A stretch of 64,000 bases of DNA. Source: Flavobacterium microcysteis (GTDB taxonomy: Bacteria; Bacteroidota; Bacteroidia; Flavobacteriales; Flavobacteriaceae). Both the position numbers and the translations under genes were made by a program. This document shows positions 1 to 7,496 of this stretch, piece after piece. A model generated the notes under the pieces. That model saw nothing but the letters and a program-made list of their open reading frames with translations, made no database searches and was not told the origin of the DNA. Every line of letters starts with the position of its first letter. Position 1 is the first letter of the stretch. The stretch is taken from assembly GCF_006385255.1 (NCBI RefSeq), contig NZ_VFJE01000054.1, forward strand, positions 1 to 64,000, in the 5' to 3' direction.

Positions 1-70
1 ATTTGCTGTCAATCCAATATGTCTATGAACGTGTTCTTCTTGTTTTCTGTCGCCCCTCTCGGAGCGGCTG

Positions 71-100
71 CAAAGGTAACACTCTTTTCGAGTCCTGCAA
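71..100 (-). promoter_or_regulatory. Leftward promoter P1 of a tandem array (likely rRNA promoter)
   Basis: On the minus strand TACCTTTG (78-71) lies 19 bases after TTG (100-98), matching the Bacteroidetes housekeeping consensus TTG-N17-23-TAnnTTTG. The bases after the -7 box are GC-rich (CAGCCGCTCC). The transcript then reads GTTCATAGACATATTGGATTGACAG towards the left edge in two short segments (31-1), which resembles rRNA-operon leader or spacer sequence of Flavobacteria from memory. This is the copy closest to the presumed gene. Confidence 0.7.
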
Positions 101-158
101 GCTTTTTTTGAAAAAAAATTTTCTTTCCTTTTTAAGCCCTTACCGTTTTTGCGGACGG

Positions 159-189
159 CAAAGATATGACCCTTTTCCGTTTCCCGCAA
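159..189 (-). promoter_or_regulatory. Leftward promoter P2 of the tandem array
   Basis: Minus-strand TATCTTTG (166-159) is preceded by TTG (189-187) with a 20-base spacer. It is followed by a GC-rich discriminator (CCGTCCGC). The match to the Bacteroidetes -7/-33 consensus is exact. Confidence 0.7.
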
Positions 190-261
190 GCTTTTCAGAA
201 TTTTTTTTTCATCTAAGCCGGTACTGCATTTTGTCTATGAACGTTGCCCTGATTGCGGGTG

Positions 262-293
262 CAAAAGTAAAAAACCTTTTTGATTCTCGCAAA
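262..293 (-). promoter_or_regulatory. Leftward promoter P3 of the tandem array
   Basis: Minus-strand TACTTTTG (269-262) is preceded by TTTG (293-290) with a 20-base spacer. The downstream bases GCACCCGCAAT and GTTCATAGACA are shared with P4 (and the latter with P1), so promoter and early leader were duplicated together. Confidence 0.7.
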
Positions 294-375
294 TTTATTT
301 TTGGAAATTTTTATCCCCTTTCAAAATCCGCTTCCTGTCAGTATTTACCTATGAACTTCGCCTTTATTGCGGGTG

Positions 376-406
376 CAAAAGTAGCACCTTTTTCCGCTTT
401 CGCAAA
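376..406 (-). promoter_or_regulatory. Leftward promoter P4 of the tandem array
   Basis: Minus-strand TACTTTTG (383-376) is preceded by TTTG (406-403) with a 19-base spacer. It is followed by GCACCCGCAAT and GTTCATAG as at P3. A weaker fifth copy (TACCTTG at 444-438, TTTG at 470-467, 22-base spacer) lies just upstream and lacks one T of the -7 box. Confidence 0.7.
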
Positions 407-470
407 CTTTATGGTAACTTTTTTTTGAAGTTTTTCGCAAGGTACTGGAAAACAGGTCCGTGCAGGCAAA

Positions 471-654
471 CTTTTTTTTCCCTTTTTCAAGGTATAATGT
501 CCGAAGCCTATAAAATCAAGGAAAGAGAATTAGAAAGTGTATGAAATAACTGGTAAAGTACCCTGAAAACACACCTGAAAAAAGGGAATATATAAGGTAT
601 AAGAGAGAAAATCTTTCAGAAACCTCCCGAAAAACACCTTTTACCTATATAAGG
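471..654. other. Gene-free stretch upstream of the tandem promoters
   Basis: This stretch lies between the promoter array and the 3' end of the FtsX-like permease gene. It is AT-rich and purine-biased and has no convincing ORF, hairpin terminator or extra promoter. It may contain upstream activating sequence for the leftward promoters, but I see nothing specific. Confidence 0.4.
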
Positions 655-1908
655 CTATTCAAAACGGATCGCTTTTACCGGAGAAATCTTCGTTATTATA
701 TAGGAAGGAATCAAAAGAACAGCCAAACAGATAACCAATGTTCCAATGTTGAGCAATAAAATATACAACCAATCCAAATGAGCAGGCGCTACATTTACAT
801 AATAACTATCTGGATTTAGTTTTATAATGCCGAATTGCTGCTGAATAATAATAAGACCAATCCCAATACAATTCCCCCAAAGCAATCCACGAACTATTAA
901 ATAGAAGGCATTGTATAAAAATATCTTGCGTACTGACCAGTTGTTTGCTCCTATTGCTTTGAGTATTCCTATCATTTGAGTTCTCTCCAGGATTAGAACT
1001 AGCAATGCAACTACCATATTAATGGTAGCCACGATAATCATTATTACTATAATGACTATTATATTAAAGTCAAACAGCTGTAACCATTCAAATATATTAT
1101 AGTACTTCTCGGAAATTGTCTGGGTGTCGAGCGTTTTTGATGCGTCTTCTTTATTTTGGGTATTGTTATAAACCTGTTGCCCTTTCTCTTCAATCTGATT
1201 AAAGTCATCAATAAAAACTTCAAAAGCACCCACCTGATCTGGTTTCCATTTATTGATTCGTTGTAAATGGCGAATGTCTCCTATTATATAGGTAGCATCA
1301 AATTCCTGAAATCCGGAATTGTAAATCCCTGCCACAACAAATACTCTCAGATTAGGCAATTGATTACTATTATCTTTCATGAAGAAAGTATTGAACTTAT
1401 CGCCCACTTTCAAACTCAGTCTATCTGCAAGATATTTTGAAATCAAAACATCTGGCGTCAATTTATGTTCTACATCTGGCAGTTTTCCTTGTACAAGATA
1501 TTCTTCCAGATTCTTCCATTGATAATCTTTTCCTACTCCTTTATATATAATACCTTCAAAAGAAGTTTCTGTTCTGATGATTCCTGCTTTTGTAGCTACA
1601 GCCTGAATATGGCTTATGCCTTCAACATTTTTAAACTTCGGATAAAAATCCTGATTGGTAGAAATTGGACTGATACTTACCTGCGATTGGTTATCATCAT
1701 AATTAGTTATAATAATATGTCCGTTAAAAGCCGCAACCTTTTCACGTATTTTTTGCTGCAGACCGATTCCTGTCGCTACAGACACAATCATCATGATCAT
1801 ACCTATTGCAATGGCAGCGATCGCAATTTTTATAATTGGTGCAGATATACTACTTTTATGATTTTTAGCAGCAATCAGTCTTTTGGCTATAAAATATTCT
1901 AAATTCAA
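655..1908 (-). CDS. FtsX/LolC-LolE-type ABC transporter permease
   Basis: A 417-residue inner-membrane protein of the MacB-PCD/FtsX family. It has one N-terminal transmembrane helix (about residues 25-50), a large periplasmic domain (about 50-275), and three C-terminal helices (about 280-305, 330-355, 378-405). This 1+3 topology is typical of permeases that work with a LolD/MacB-like ATPase, for example in lipoprotein release. The family match rests on the helix pattern and on AAKNHKSSISAPIIKIA before helix 1. No ATPase gene is adjacent. Its start codon is only six bases from the divergent namZ-like start, so its promoter must lie inside that gene's 5' region. The substrate is not determinable here. 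Confidence 0.85.
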   Translation of the reverse strand: MNLEYFIAKRLIAAKNHKSSISAPIIKIAIAAIAIGMIMMIVSVATGIGLQQKIREKVAAFNGHIIITNYDDNQSQVSISPISTNQDFYPKFKNVEGISHIQAVATKAGIIRTETSFEGIIYKGVGKDYQWKNLEEYLVQGKLPDVEHKLTPDVLISKYLADRLSLKVGDKFNTFFMKDNSNQLPNLRVFVVAGIYNSGFQEFDATYIIGDIRHLQRINKWKPDQVGAFEVFIDDFNQIEEKGQQVYNNTQNKEDASKTLDTQTISEKYYNIFEWLQLFDFNIIVIIVIMIIVATINMVVALLVLILERTQMIGILKAIGANNWSVRKIFLYNAFYLIVRGLLWGNCIGIGLIIIQQQFGIIKLNPDSYYVNVAPAHLDWLYILLLNIGTLVICLAVLLIPSYIITKISPVKAIRFE

Positions 1909-1914
1909 TTTTGT

Positions 1915-3201
1915 ATGATATCAAATATGGTTTTCAAAAATACAGCTTTATTCTTGGTTTTGTCAATTCTTTCCTGTGGAAATTCATATAACCCAAAAGC
2001 AAGAACTGAAAAAACGAAAGCTCAGGACACCGTCAAGAGTTCTAAATCTTCTACGGCTATTGCTGAAATAAAAACAGGCGCTGACGATTGGATAACTTAC
2101 CTGCCCTTTTTAAAAAAATATAAAAACATTGGTGTTGTTGCCAACCAAACCAGTATTGTTAATTATAACCCTAATGCAAAAAACAGGGACGAACTTCGTA
2201 CGGAACCTGCAACTAAATCGATGCATCTGGTGGATTGGTTAGTAGAGAACAAGCTAAATATCACAAAAATCTATGCTCCTGAACACGGATTTAGGGGAAC
2301 TGCTGATGCAGGAGAACTAATAAAAGATGGAAAAGACACCAAAACCGGAATTCCTATCATCTCTCTTTATGGTGATAATAAAAAACCTAAACCGGAACAA
2401 TTGGCTGGTATAGATATTTTGGTTTTTGACCTTCAAGATGTGGGCGCTCGTTTTTATACCTATATATCTTCTCTACATTATATAATGGAAGCTTGTGCCG
2501 AAAACAAAATAAAGTTATTGATTTTAGACCGACCAAATCCAAAGGGAAATACTGTGGATGGCCCTGTCCTGGAAAAAGAAAATTCAAGTTTTATTGGAAT
2601 GCACCCTATTCCTGTACTCCACGGCATGACTATTGGCGAATATGGAAAAATGATCAATGGCGAAAAATGGCTTAAAAACGGAATTCAATGTGAATTGACC
2701 GTTGTTCCTTGTGTAAATTATACAAAAGACATGAGCTATTCACTTCCTGTAAGACCTTCTCCAAACTTACCGAATGACCAATCCATAAATCTGTATGCCA
2801 GTTTATGTTTTTTTGAAGGTACCAATGTAAGCCTGGGAAGAGGAACAGATAAGCAATTTCAGATATATGGCTCTCCTTTTTTACCAAAAACCGACTTCAG
2901 TTTTACTCCTAAACCAAATTTGGGTTCAAAAGATCCGATGCATAATGGTAAAGTGTGCTATGGTGAAGATCTTTCGAATGCTCCGAGAGTAAAGGGTATC
3001 GAACTAAAATGGCTTTTGAAAGCCTATGCGACTACAGCCGACAAATCGAAGTTTTTTATTCCATTCTTTACAAAATTGGCAGGAACTAAAAAGCTACAGG
3101 AACAGATTGAAGCTGGGATGTCTGAAGCAGACATCAAAAAAAGCTGGGAAAAAGGAATTGAAGATTTCAAAAAAATAAGAAAAAAATATGAAATTTATTA
3201 A
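1915..3201 (+). CDS. namZ: NamZ-like exo-beta-N-acetylmuramidase (DUF1343) lipoprotein
   Basis: A 428-residue protein with a lipoprotein signal peptide (lipobox ILSC, Cys21). DUF1343 follows from about residue 55. Recognisable family segments are APEHGFRG, DVGARFYTYI, LILDRPNP and the region around RPSPNLPN. Members of this family (glycoside hydrolase family 171; Bacillus NamZ) remove terminal MurNAc from peptidoglycan fragments. Here it would act on the cell surface or in the periplasm, in cell-wall recycling. Start choice is ambiguous between 1915 and Met5 at 1927; both keep the signal peptide. It is divergent from the FtsX-like permease. Confidence 0.88.
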   Translation: MISNMVFKNTALFLVLSILSCGNSYNPKARTEKTKAQDTVKSSKSSTAIAEIKTGADDWITYLPFLKKYKNIGVVANQTSIVNYNPNAKNRDELRTEPATKSMHLVDWLVENKLNITKIYAPEHGFRGTADAGELIKDGKDTKTGIPIISLYGDNKKPKPEQLAGIDILVFDLQDVGARFYTYISSLHYIMEACAENKIKLLILDRPNPKGNTVDGPVLEKENSSFIGMHPIPVLHGMTIGEYGKMINGEKWLKNGIQCELTVVPCVNYTKDMSYSLPVRPSPNLPNDQSINLYASLCFFEGTNVSLGRGTDKQFQIYGSPFLPKTDFSFTPKPNLGSKDPMHNGKVCYGEDLSNAPRVKGIELKWLLKAYATTADKSKFFIPFFTKLAGTKKLQEQIEAGMSEADIKKSWEKGIEDFKKIRKKYEIY

Positions 3202-3283
3202 TTGGAATTTTCTTGAAAATACGTATTTTTAGATGCGGCTATTTTTTATCAGTCGCATTTAAATCTTAATAAAATAGCTACAA

Positions 3284-3508
3284 ATGGATACATCGCAACT
3301 ACTTTTGAATTATATGGATAAACTACAGGAATTTTTCGAAATGATTGATTCTTATGTAGAGAAAGCCATTGAATTATTTCATAACGCAAAGGAATGGGTT
3401 GAAAAAATATTAGAATATATCAAAAGAGGGATTGATTATGTTGTTGATGCCATAGGCGGCCGATTCGATGAATCAATCGAACTCCCAGAAGATTATATTT
3501 TTGTCTAA
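3284..3508 (+). CDS. Small hypothetical amphipathic protein (74 aa)
   Basis: I do not recognise a family. The 74 residues begin MDTSQLLLNYMDKLQEFF and form an almost continuous charged/hydrophobic helix up to about residue 58, followed by a short acidic tail. There is no signal peptide or classic membrane helix. It sits 82 bases after namZ. A strong terminator (3515-3541) follows its stop directly, which supports a real transcript end. A hairpin (about 3232-3262) lies in its 5' region. The role is unknown. Confidence 0.55.
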   Translation: MDTSQLLLNYMDKLQEFFEMIDSYVEKAIELFHNAKEWVEKILEYIKRGIDYVVDAIGGRFDESIELPEDYIFV

Positions 3509-3514
3509 TATAAG

Positions 3515-3541
3515 GGCCTTACTTTGTAAGGTCTTTTTTTT
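3515..3541 (+). terminator. Rho-independent terminator after the 74-aa gene
   Basis: An 8-bp stem GGCCTTAC/GTAAGGTC with a TTT loop is followed by a run of eight T's. It overlaps the last codons of the convergent small membrane protein gene. Confidence 0.8.
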
Positions 3542-3755
3542 GCTTTTTAGCGATTCTGTTGGCACCTGACTTTGCAACAAACATCAAAAAATAAAGCACT
3601 ACCAGAACGATGTAGATAAGAGCTGTCATAATCACAGCTTCCATAACTTTATCGAAAAGGCTTCTGACAACTATATCCTGGTTGACAAAAACCAACAAAA
3701 CTGAGATGATGGCAGATGCCAGGAAGATGTACAATAAATTTCTTTTGTGTTTCAT
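3519..3755 (-). CDS. Small two-helix membrane protein (78 aa), hypothetical
   Basis: The 78 residues have a basic N-terminus (MKHKRN), two hydrophobic helices (about 8-25 and 40-62) and a very basic C-terminal tail (RIAKKQKKDLTK). No family is recognised. It lies 11 bases downstream of the cysteine-cluster gene on the same strand and is probably co-transcribed with it. The C-terminus overlaps the terminator of the opposing gene. Confidence 0.65.
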   Translation of the reverse strand: MKHKRNLLYIFLASAIISVLLVFVNQDIVVRSLFDKVMEAVIMTALIYIVLVVLYFLMFVAKSGANRIAKKQKKDLTK

Positions 3756-3766
3756 ACAGCAATTGT

Positions 3767-4261
3767 TTATAAAGGCATTCTTTTTTTCATTTCTTCTACA
3801 ATATTATAGGCTGCCGGACAAATTGCTACATTCTGCAATGTCAGGTTTGAAATTTGCTGGAATTTTTTTCTGTCCGTATGTGGATATTCACGACATGCTT
3901 TTGGCCTGACATCATAAATCATACAATAATTCTCTGTATCTAAGAATGTGCAGGGAACACTTTGAAGCACATAATCGTTTTCTTCGTCGACCCTAAGATA
4001 CTGATCGATGAATTGTTGTGGCTTTTGGCGAAGATGTTTAGATATCCTCTCGATATCGGCAAGGGTAAAAAGTGGCCCTGTTGTCTTGCAGCAATTGGCA
4101 CATTTCAGGCAATCTGTTCTTTTAAATTCCTGATCATGCAATTCCTGCATGATATAATCGATATTCTTCGGCGCTTTCTTTTTAAGCTTATCGAAATACT
4201 TCTTGTTTTCGTTATGCTTATCTTTGGCCAGTTTTGGAAGATTTTTGATTACTTGTTCCAC
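3767..4261 (-). CDS. YkgJ-family cysteine cluster protein
   Basis: A 164-residue soluble protein with the family signature CLKCANCC near residue 56, followed by later cysteines in CTFLDTENYC and KACREYPHTD. This pattern (UPF0153/CxxCxxCC, thought to bind Fe-S or zinc) is common but of undefined biochemical role. A perfect -7 box (TAACTTTG, 4285-4278, minus strand) lies just upstream, giving a very short leader. It is divergent from the methyltransferase at 4324. Confidence 0.85.
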   Translation of the reverse strand: MEQVIKNLPKLAKDKHNENKKYFDKLKKKAPKNIDYIMQELHDQEFKRTDCLKCANCCKTTGPLFTLADIERISKHLRQKPQQFIDQYLRVDEENDYVLQSVPCTFLDTENYCMIYDVRPKACREYPHTDRKKFQQISNLTLQNVAICPAAYNIVEEMKKRMPL

Positions 4262-4323
4262 TTCATTTATTTGCGGACAAAGTTACACTTTCTTCTTTAT
4301 CTTTTTAAAATATACCATAAATC

Positions 4324-5043
4324 ATGAAAGACCTTTTTGGAAAAGCCATATTGGATTATCAGACAAACAATTCGTGGGAAAACCTCATTACCGAAACTTC
4401 AATTTCCGAAGCTGATGAAATGAGCGTTGCTTATTTGTTCCGGAATTATTCAGCCATGCCAAAAATTGAAAAAAAAGCAATGACTCTGGCTAAAGGAAAG
4501 GTTTTGGATGTGGGTTGCGGAGCCGGAAGCCACAGCTTATATCTTCGAAATAATAAAAAACTAGAGGTTCTTCCTATTGATATTTCTGAGAATGCTATTG
4601 AAGCTTGCCGTTTAAGAGGTCTTGACAATGCAATAGTTCAAGATATGATGGAACTGGATTCTTCTAATCCTGAAAACAAATTTGATACAATATTGCTTTT
4701 GATGAACGGCACCGGTATCTGCGGCAAGTTGAAAAACCTTTCTTCTTTCTTGCAACAGCTGAAATCTTTGCTGACACCAACTGGCCAAATCCTTATTGAT
4801 TCTTCCGATATCATTTATATGTTTGACGAGGATGAAGATGGCGGAAAATGGATTCCAACCGAAAGGGACTATTATGGAGAGATTACATTTACGATCTATT
4901 ATAAAAAAGAAGAAGAAAAACCGTTTGATTGGCTGTATGTTGACTACAATACACTACAGAATGCCGCTATTGCCAACGGCCTCCAATGCAAACTCGTTTC
5001 AGAAGGTGACCATTATGACTATCTCGCCAGATTGACTCTTTAG
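4324..5043 (+). CDS. Class I SAM-dependent methyltransferase
   Basis: A 239-residue cytosolic enzyme with a Rossmann methyltransferase fold. Motif I is VLDVGCGAGSHS (about residues 60-71). The acidic end of strand 2 is PIDIS, and the post-motif region is FDTILLLMNGTGICG. The substrate cannot be inferred from sequence. The gene ends convergently with the PLP enzyme, with a four-base overlap of the 3' ends (5040-5043). Confidence 0.85.
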   Translation: MKDLFGKAILDYQTNNSWENLITETSISEADEMSVAYLFRNYSAMPKIEKKAMTLAKGKVLDVGCGAGSHSLYLRNNKKLEVLPIDISENAIEACRLRGLDNAIVQDMMELDSSNPENKFDTILLLMNGTGICGKLKNLSSFLQQLKSLLTPTGQILIDSSDIIYMFDEDEDGGKWIPTERDYYGEITFTIYYKKEEEKPFDWLYVDYNTLQNAAIANGLQCKLVSEGDHYDYLARLTL

Positions 5044-6197
5044 ATTTTTATCAAATTGGTTGAGGCTATGATTTCTTTTAAGACTTCATAAAGCCTGTCC
5101 AATTCCTCTTGAGAATTATAGGCATTGATAGAATATCGTATATAAAAGTCTCCATTTAAAGGCATAACCGGTATTTCGATCTGATATTTTTCAAAAAGCA
5201 ATTCTTTTAGCTTTTGAGGTTCATCGGTTCTGACCGGAATACTTGCCATTTGTCCTAAAAATTCCTTTGTGATTGGACATATAGGTGTTGTGCTTAGCAA
5301 ATCGCAAAAACGCTGGTAGTTGTCTAAAACTATCTGTTTGCAATTTTCTGTTATTTCCTTCCAATTATTTTCTTCCAGAAAATCAATAACTTTTGGAGTG
5401 CATAAAAAAGAAGAAATATCTCTTGTGCCTTGGTATTCATGATAATCCAAGAATTGTGTTTGGGCAATAAACTCATTGTCATAGCCCCAACTCACAACAA
5501 GCGGATCCAAATCATCCTGAAATTCTTTTTTTACATATAGAAATGAACTCCCTTTTGGTGCTAACATCCATTTGTGTAAGGTTCCTGTATAAAAATCGGC
5601 ATTCATTTCTTCAATGTTTAAAGAAATATGTCCCGGAACGTGAGCACCATCAACAATGGTTATCAATCCTAGTTCCTGTGCTTTCTTGCAAATTTCCATC
5701 ACCGGAAATATTAGTGCCGTTGCGCTGGAAATCTGGTTTATAAAAATAACCTTAGTATTGGAATTATAGCCCTTCCAGAAATCTTCCAGTAACTGTTCTT
5801 TTGAAACTACGGGCATGGAGATTGTCTGTCGGACATATTTTGCTCCTGTTTTTTTACAGAAATAAGCCCATGTCCTATCCATTGCTCCATATTCATGATT
5901 TGTTGACAGGATTTCATCACCTGGCTGGAGGTTCAAACTTCTCATAACCGTATTAATGGCAACCGTAGGGTTGGGTGTAAAAAAGAAGTTTTCTGGTTGA
6001 CAACCTATATATTTTGACAGTTTTTCTTTTGCCTTTTTCAAATAGACCGCTGCTTTTTTCTGAATAAAATAAACTGGTTCATTTTCCAGTTCCAGTTGGA
6101 GTCTTTGATATTCGTCAAATACTGGTTTTGGACAAGCACCAAAGGAACCATGGTTTAAAAAAGTTATGGATGGATCTAGAAGAAAAAGCTGTTTCAT
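5040..6197 (-). CDS. Class V aminotransferase-fold PLP enzyme (isopenicillin-N-epimerase-like)
   Basis: A 385-residue fold-type I PLP enzyme. The N-terminus FLNHGSFGACPKPV is characteristic of the isopenicillin N epimerase/CefD-like subgroup. Other landmarks are NHEYGAMDRTW, the cofactor Asp/His in DGAHVPG, and the Schiff-base lysine in TLHKWMLAPKG. The real reaction (epimerase, desulfurase-like or lyase) is undetermined, and there is no beta-lactam biosynthesis context. It stands alone between a terminator (6211-6240) and the convergent methyltransferase. Confidence 0.82.
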   Translation of the reverse strand: MKQLFLLDPSITFLNHGSFGACPKPVFDEYQRLQLELENEPVYFIQKKAAVYLKKAKEKLSKYIGCQPENFFFTPNPTVAINTVMRSLNLQPGDEILSTNHEYGAMDRTWAYFCKKTGAKYVRQTISMPVVSKEQLLEDFWKGYNSNTKVIFINQISSATALIFPVMEICKKAQELGLITIVDGAHVPGHISLNIEEMNADFYTGTLHKWMLAPKGSSFLYVKKEFQDDLDPLVVSWGYDNEFIAQTQFLDYHEYQGTRDISSFLCTPKVIDFLEENNWKEITENCKQIVLDNYQRFCDLLSTTPICPITKEFLGQMASIPVRTDEPQKLKELLFEKYQIEIPVMPLNGDFYIRYSINAYNSQEELDRLYEVLKEIIASTNLIKI

Positions 6198-6210
6198 AGT
6201 TAGAAGGTAT

Positions 6211-6240
6211 AAAAAAACCCAAATTTACAATTTGGGTTTT
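6211..6240 (-). terminator. Terminator after the DUF2059 gene
   Basis: The inverted repeat AAAACCCAAATT/AATTTGGGTTTT is followed on the minus strand by a T-run. It lies 22 bases past the DUF2059 stop and ahead of the PLP-enzyme gene. Confidence 0.75.
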
Positions 6241-6261
6241 GTATATAAAAAGATGTTTTTA

Positions 6262-6666
6262 TTATTGCATGTATTTCATCATAATACCTTGCAATTCTAC
6301 ACCCCAAGCTTGAGCCGCTTCCATTGTTTTTTCAGTCAGGACTCCTGCTTTAGAAGTTATTTTTTTACCTAGTGGAGTTTCGTAGAATTTAATCATGTCT
6401 TTAATCTCCGCATGTGTATATTCTTTCATGTAAACATCAGCAACTTTATCAAAATAAGATGGCATTGTTGCATCAAAATCTTTTAAGAATGCTGCTTGCT
6501 TTGCTTCAGGGATCATTCCTAGAATTTGCTTTTTTGCCACATCAATTTGAGCTGAAGCTCCAGTCATTTCTATTACTTTTTTTACATCATTTTTAAAAGC
6601 TGCATCTTGAGCAAATCCAACTTGAGTTGCCAATACGAAAGCGAATGTTACTATTAATTTTTTCAT
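6262..6666 (-). CDS. Secreted DUF2059 domain protein
   Basis: A 134-residue protein with a clear signal peptide (MKKLIVTFAFVLATQVGFAQ, cleavage after about residue 19). The DUF2059 helical domain covers about residues 70-125, including EIKDMIKFYETPLGKKI. The family is widespread in periplasmic proteins and has no established function. It appears monocistronic, with its own terminator. Confidence 0.82.
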   Translation of the reverse strand: MKKLIVTFAFVLATQVGFAQDAAFKNDVKKVIEMTGASAQIDVAKKQILGMIPEAKQAAFLKDFDATMPSYFDKVADVYMKEYTHAEIKDMIKFYETPLGKKITSKAGVLTEKTMEAAQAWGVELQGIMMKYMQ

Positions 6667-6718
6667 TTGTTATTTGTTTTTTATGTTGGTTTAATTATTA
6701 GCAAATATAATTCCAAAT

Positions 6719-7354
6719 TTATGGAATATTCAAATATTTATGCGTTTGCAACGATACTCTCCATTTTGGATTGTTCATTACATAGTCAACAATTAATGGG
6801 GTCATTGCTTCTTTCTTGCTCCATTCAGGTTGCAGAAACAATATTGCATTTTTATTGACCTTTTCTGCCTGTTCTTCGGCAAAGATAAAATCGTGCTTAT
6901 TATAGACAATTACTTTCAATTCGTTTGCATTGTCATAAACCGTCTGGGTAGGAAGCTTATTCTTTTTTGGTGAAAGCGTAATCCAATCCCAGGTACCGGA
7001 AAGCGGATAGGCTCCGGAAGTTTCAATATGTACTTTTAAATCTTTTTCTTTCAGTTCCTGCGTAAGCGGCCCCATATCCCAAGTCAAAGGTTCGCCTCCT
7101 GTCACAACAACAGTATTGGCATATTTTTTTGCATTCTCCACTATTGTCTCGATTGCTGTTGGCGGATGCAATTCTGCATTCCAGCTTTCTTTGACATCAC
7201 ACCAATGGCATCCTACATCGCATCCGCCTACACGGATAAAATACGCTGCTGTACCTGTGTGATATCCTTCACCCTGAATGGTATAAAATTCTTCCATCAA
7301 CGGAAGCATTACTCCTTTTTCAACAGCGATTTGTAATTCTTTCTTCAACATCAT
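6719..7354 (-). CDS. queE: 7-carboxy-7-deazaguanine synthase QueE
   Basis: A 211-residue radical SAM enzyme that converts 6-carboxytetrahydropterin to CDG in queuosine biosynthesis. The cluster motif is Cx3CxxC (Cys45, Cys49, Cys52 within GGCDVGCHWCD), preceded by EEFYTIQGEGYHTG. The TGGEPL segment follows near residue 86. Length is normal. QueA, which acts late in the same pathway, is encoded at 30.5-31.6 kb. A -7 box (TATCTTTG, 7378-7371, minus strand) lies just upstream. Confidence 0.93.
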   Translation of the reverse strand: MMLKKELQIAVEKGVMLPLMEEFYTIQGEGYHTGTAAYFIRVGGCDVGCHWCDVKESWNAELHPPTAIETIVENAKKYANTVVVTGGEPLTWDMGPLTQELKEKDLKVHIETSGAYPLSGTWDWITLSPKKNKLPTQTVYDNANELKVIVYNKHDFIFAEEQAEKVNKNAILFLQPEWSKKEAMTPLIVDYVMNNPKWRVSLQTHKYLNIP

Positions 7355-7452
7355 CTTTAAAAATAGTCTGCAAAGATAAGGATTTGATTTCGTATTGCAG
7401 TTTTTAAAAATAAGGCTTTAAATAAAGTTTATGATTATTCCGGTTAGGACAT

Positions 7453-7482
7453 AAAAAAAACCGACACTATGTGTCGGTTTTT
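7453..7482 (-). terminator. Terminator of the TonB-system operon
   Basis: The stem AACCGACAC/GTGTCGGTT with a three-base loop is followed by T's on the minus strand. It lies 15 bases beyond the stop of the TPR gene. Confidence 0.85.
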
Positions 7483-7496
7483 AAAACTTCTGATTT

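Noticed and set aside
3..428. A 141-residue rightward open frame at the left edge
   Set aside because: It runs through the tandem promoter array on the opposite strand, is Phe/Ser/Cys-rich from T-runs, and has no protein-like features.
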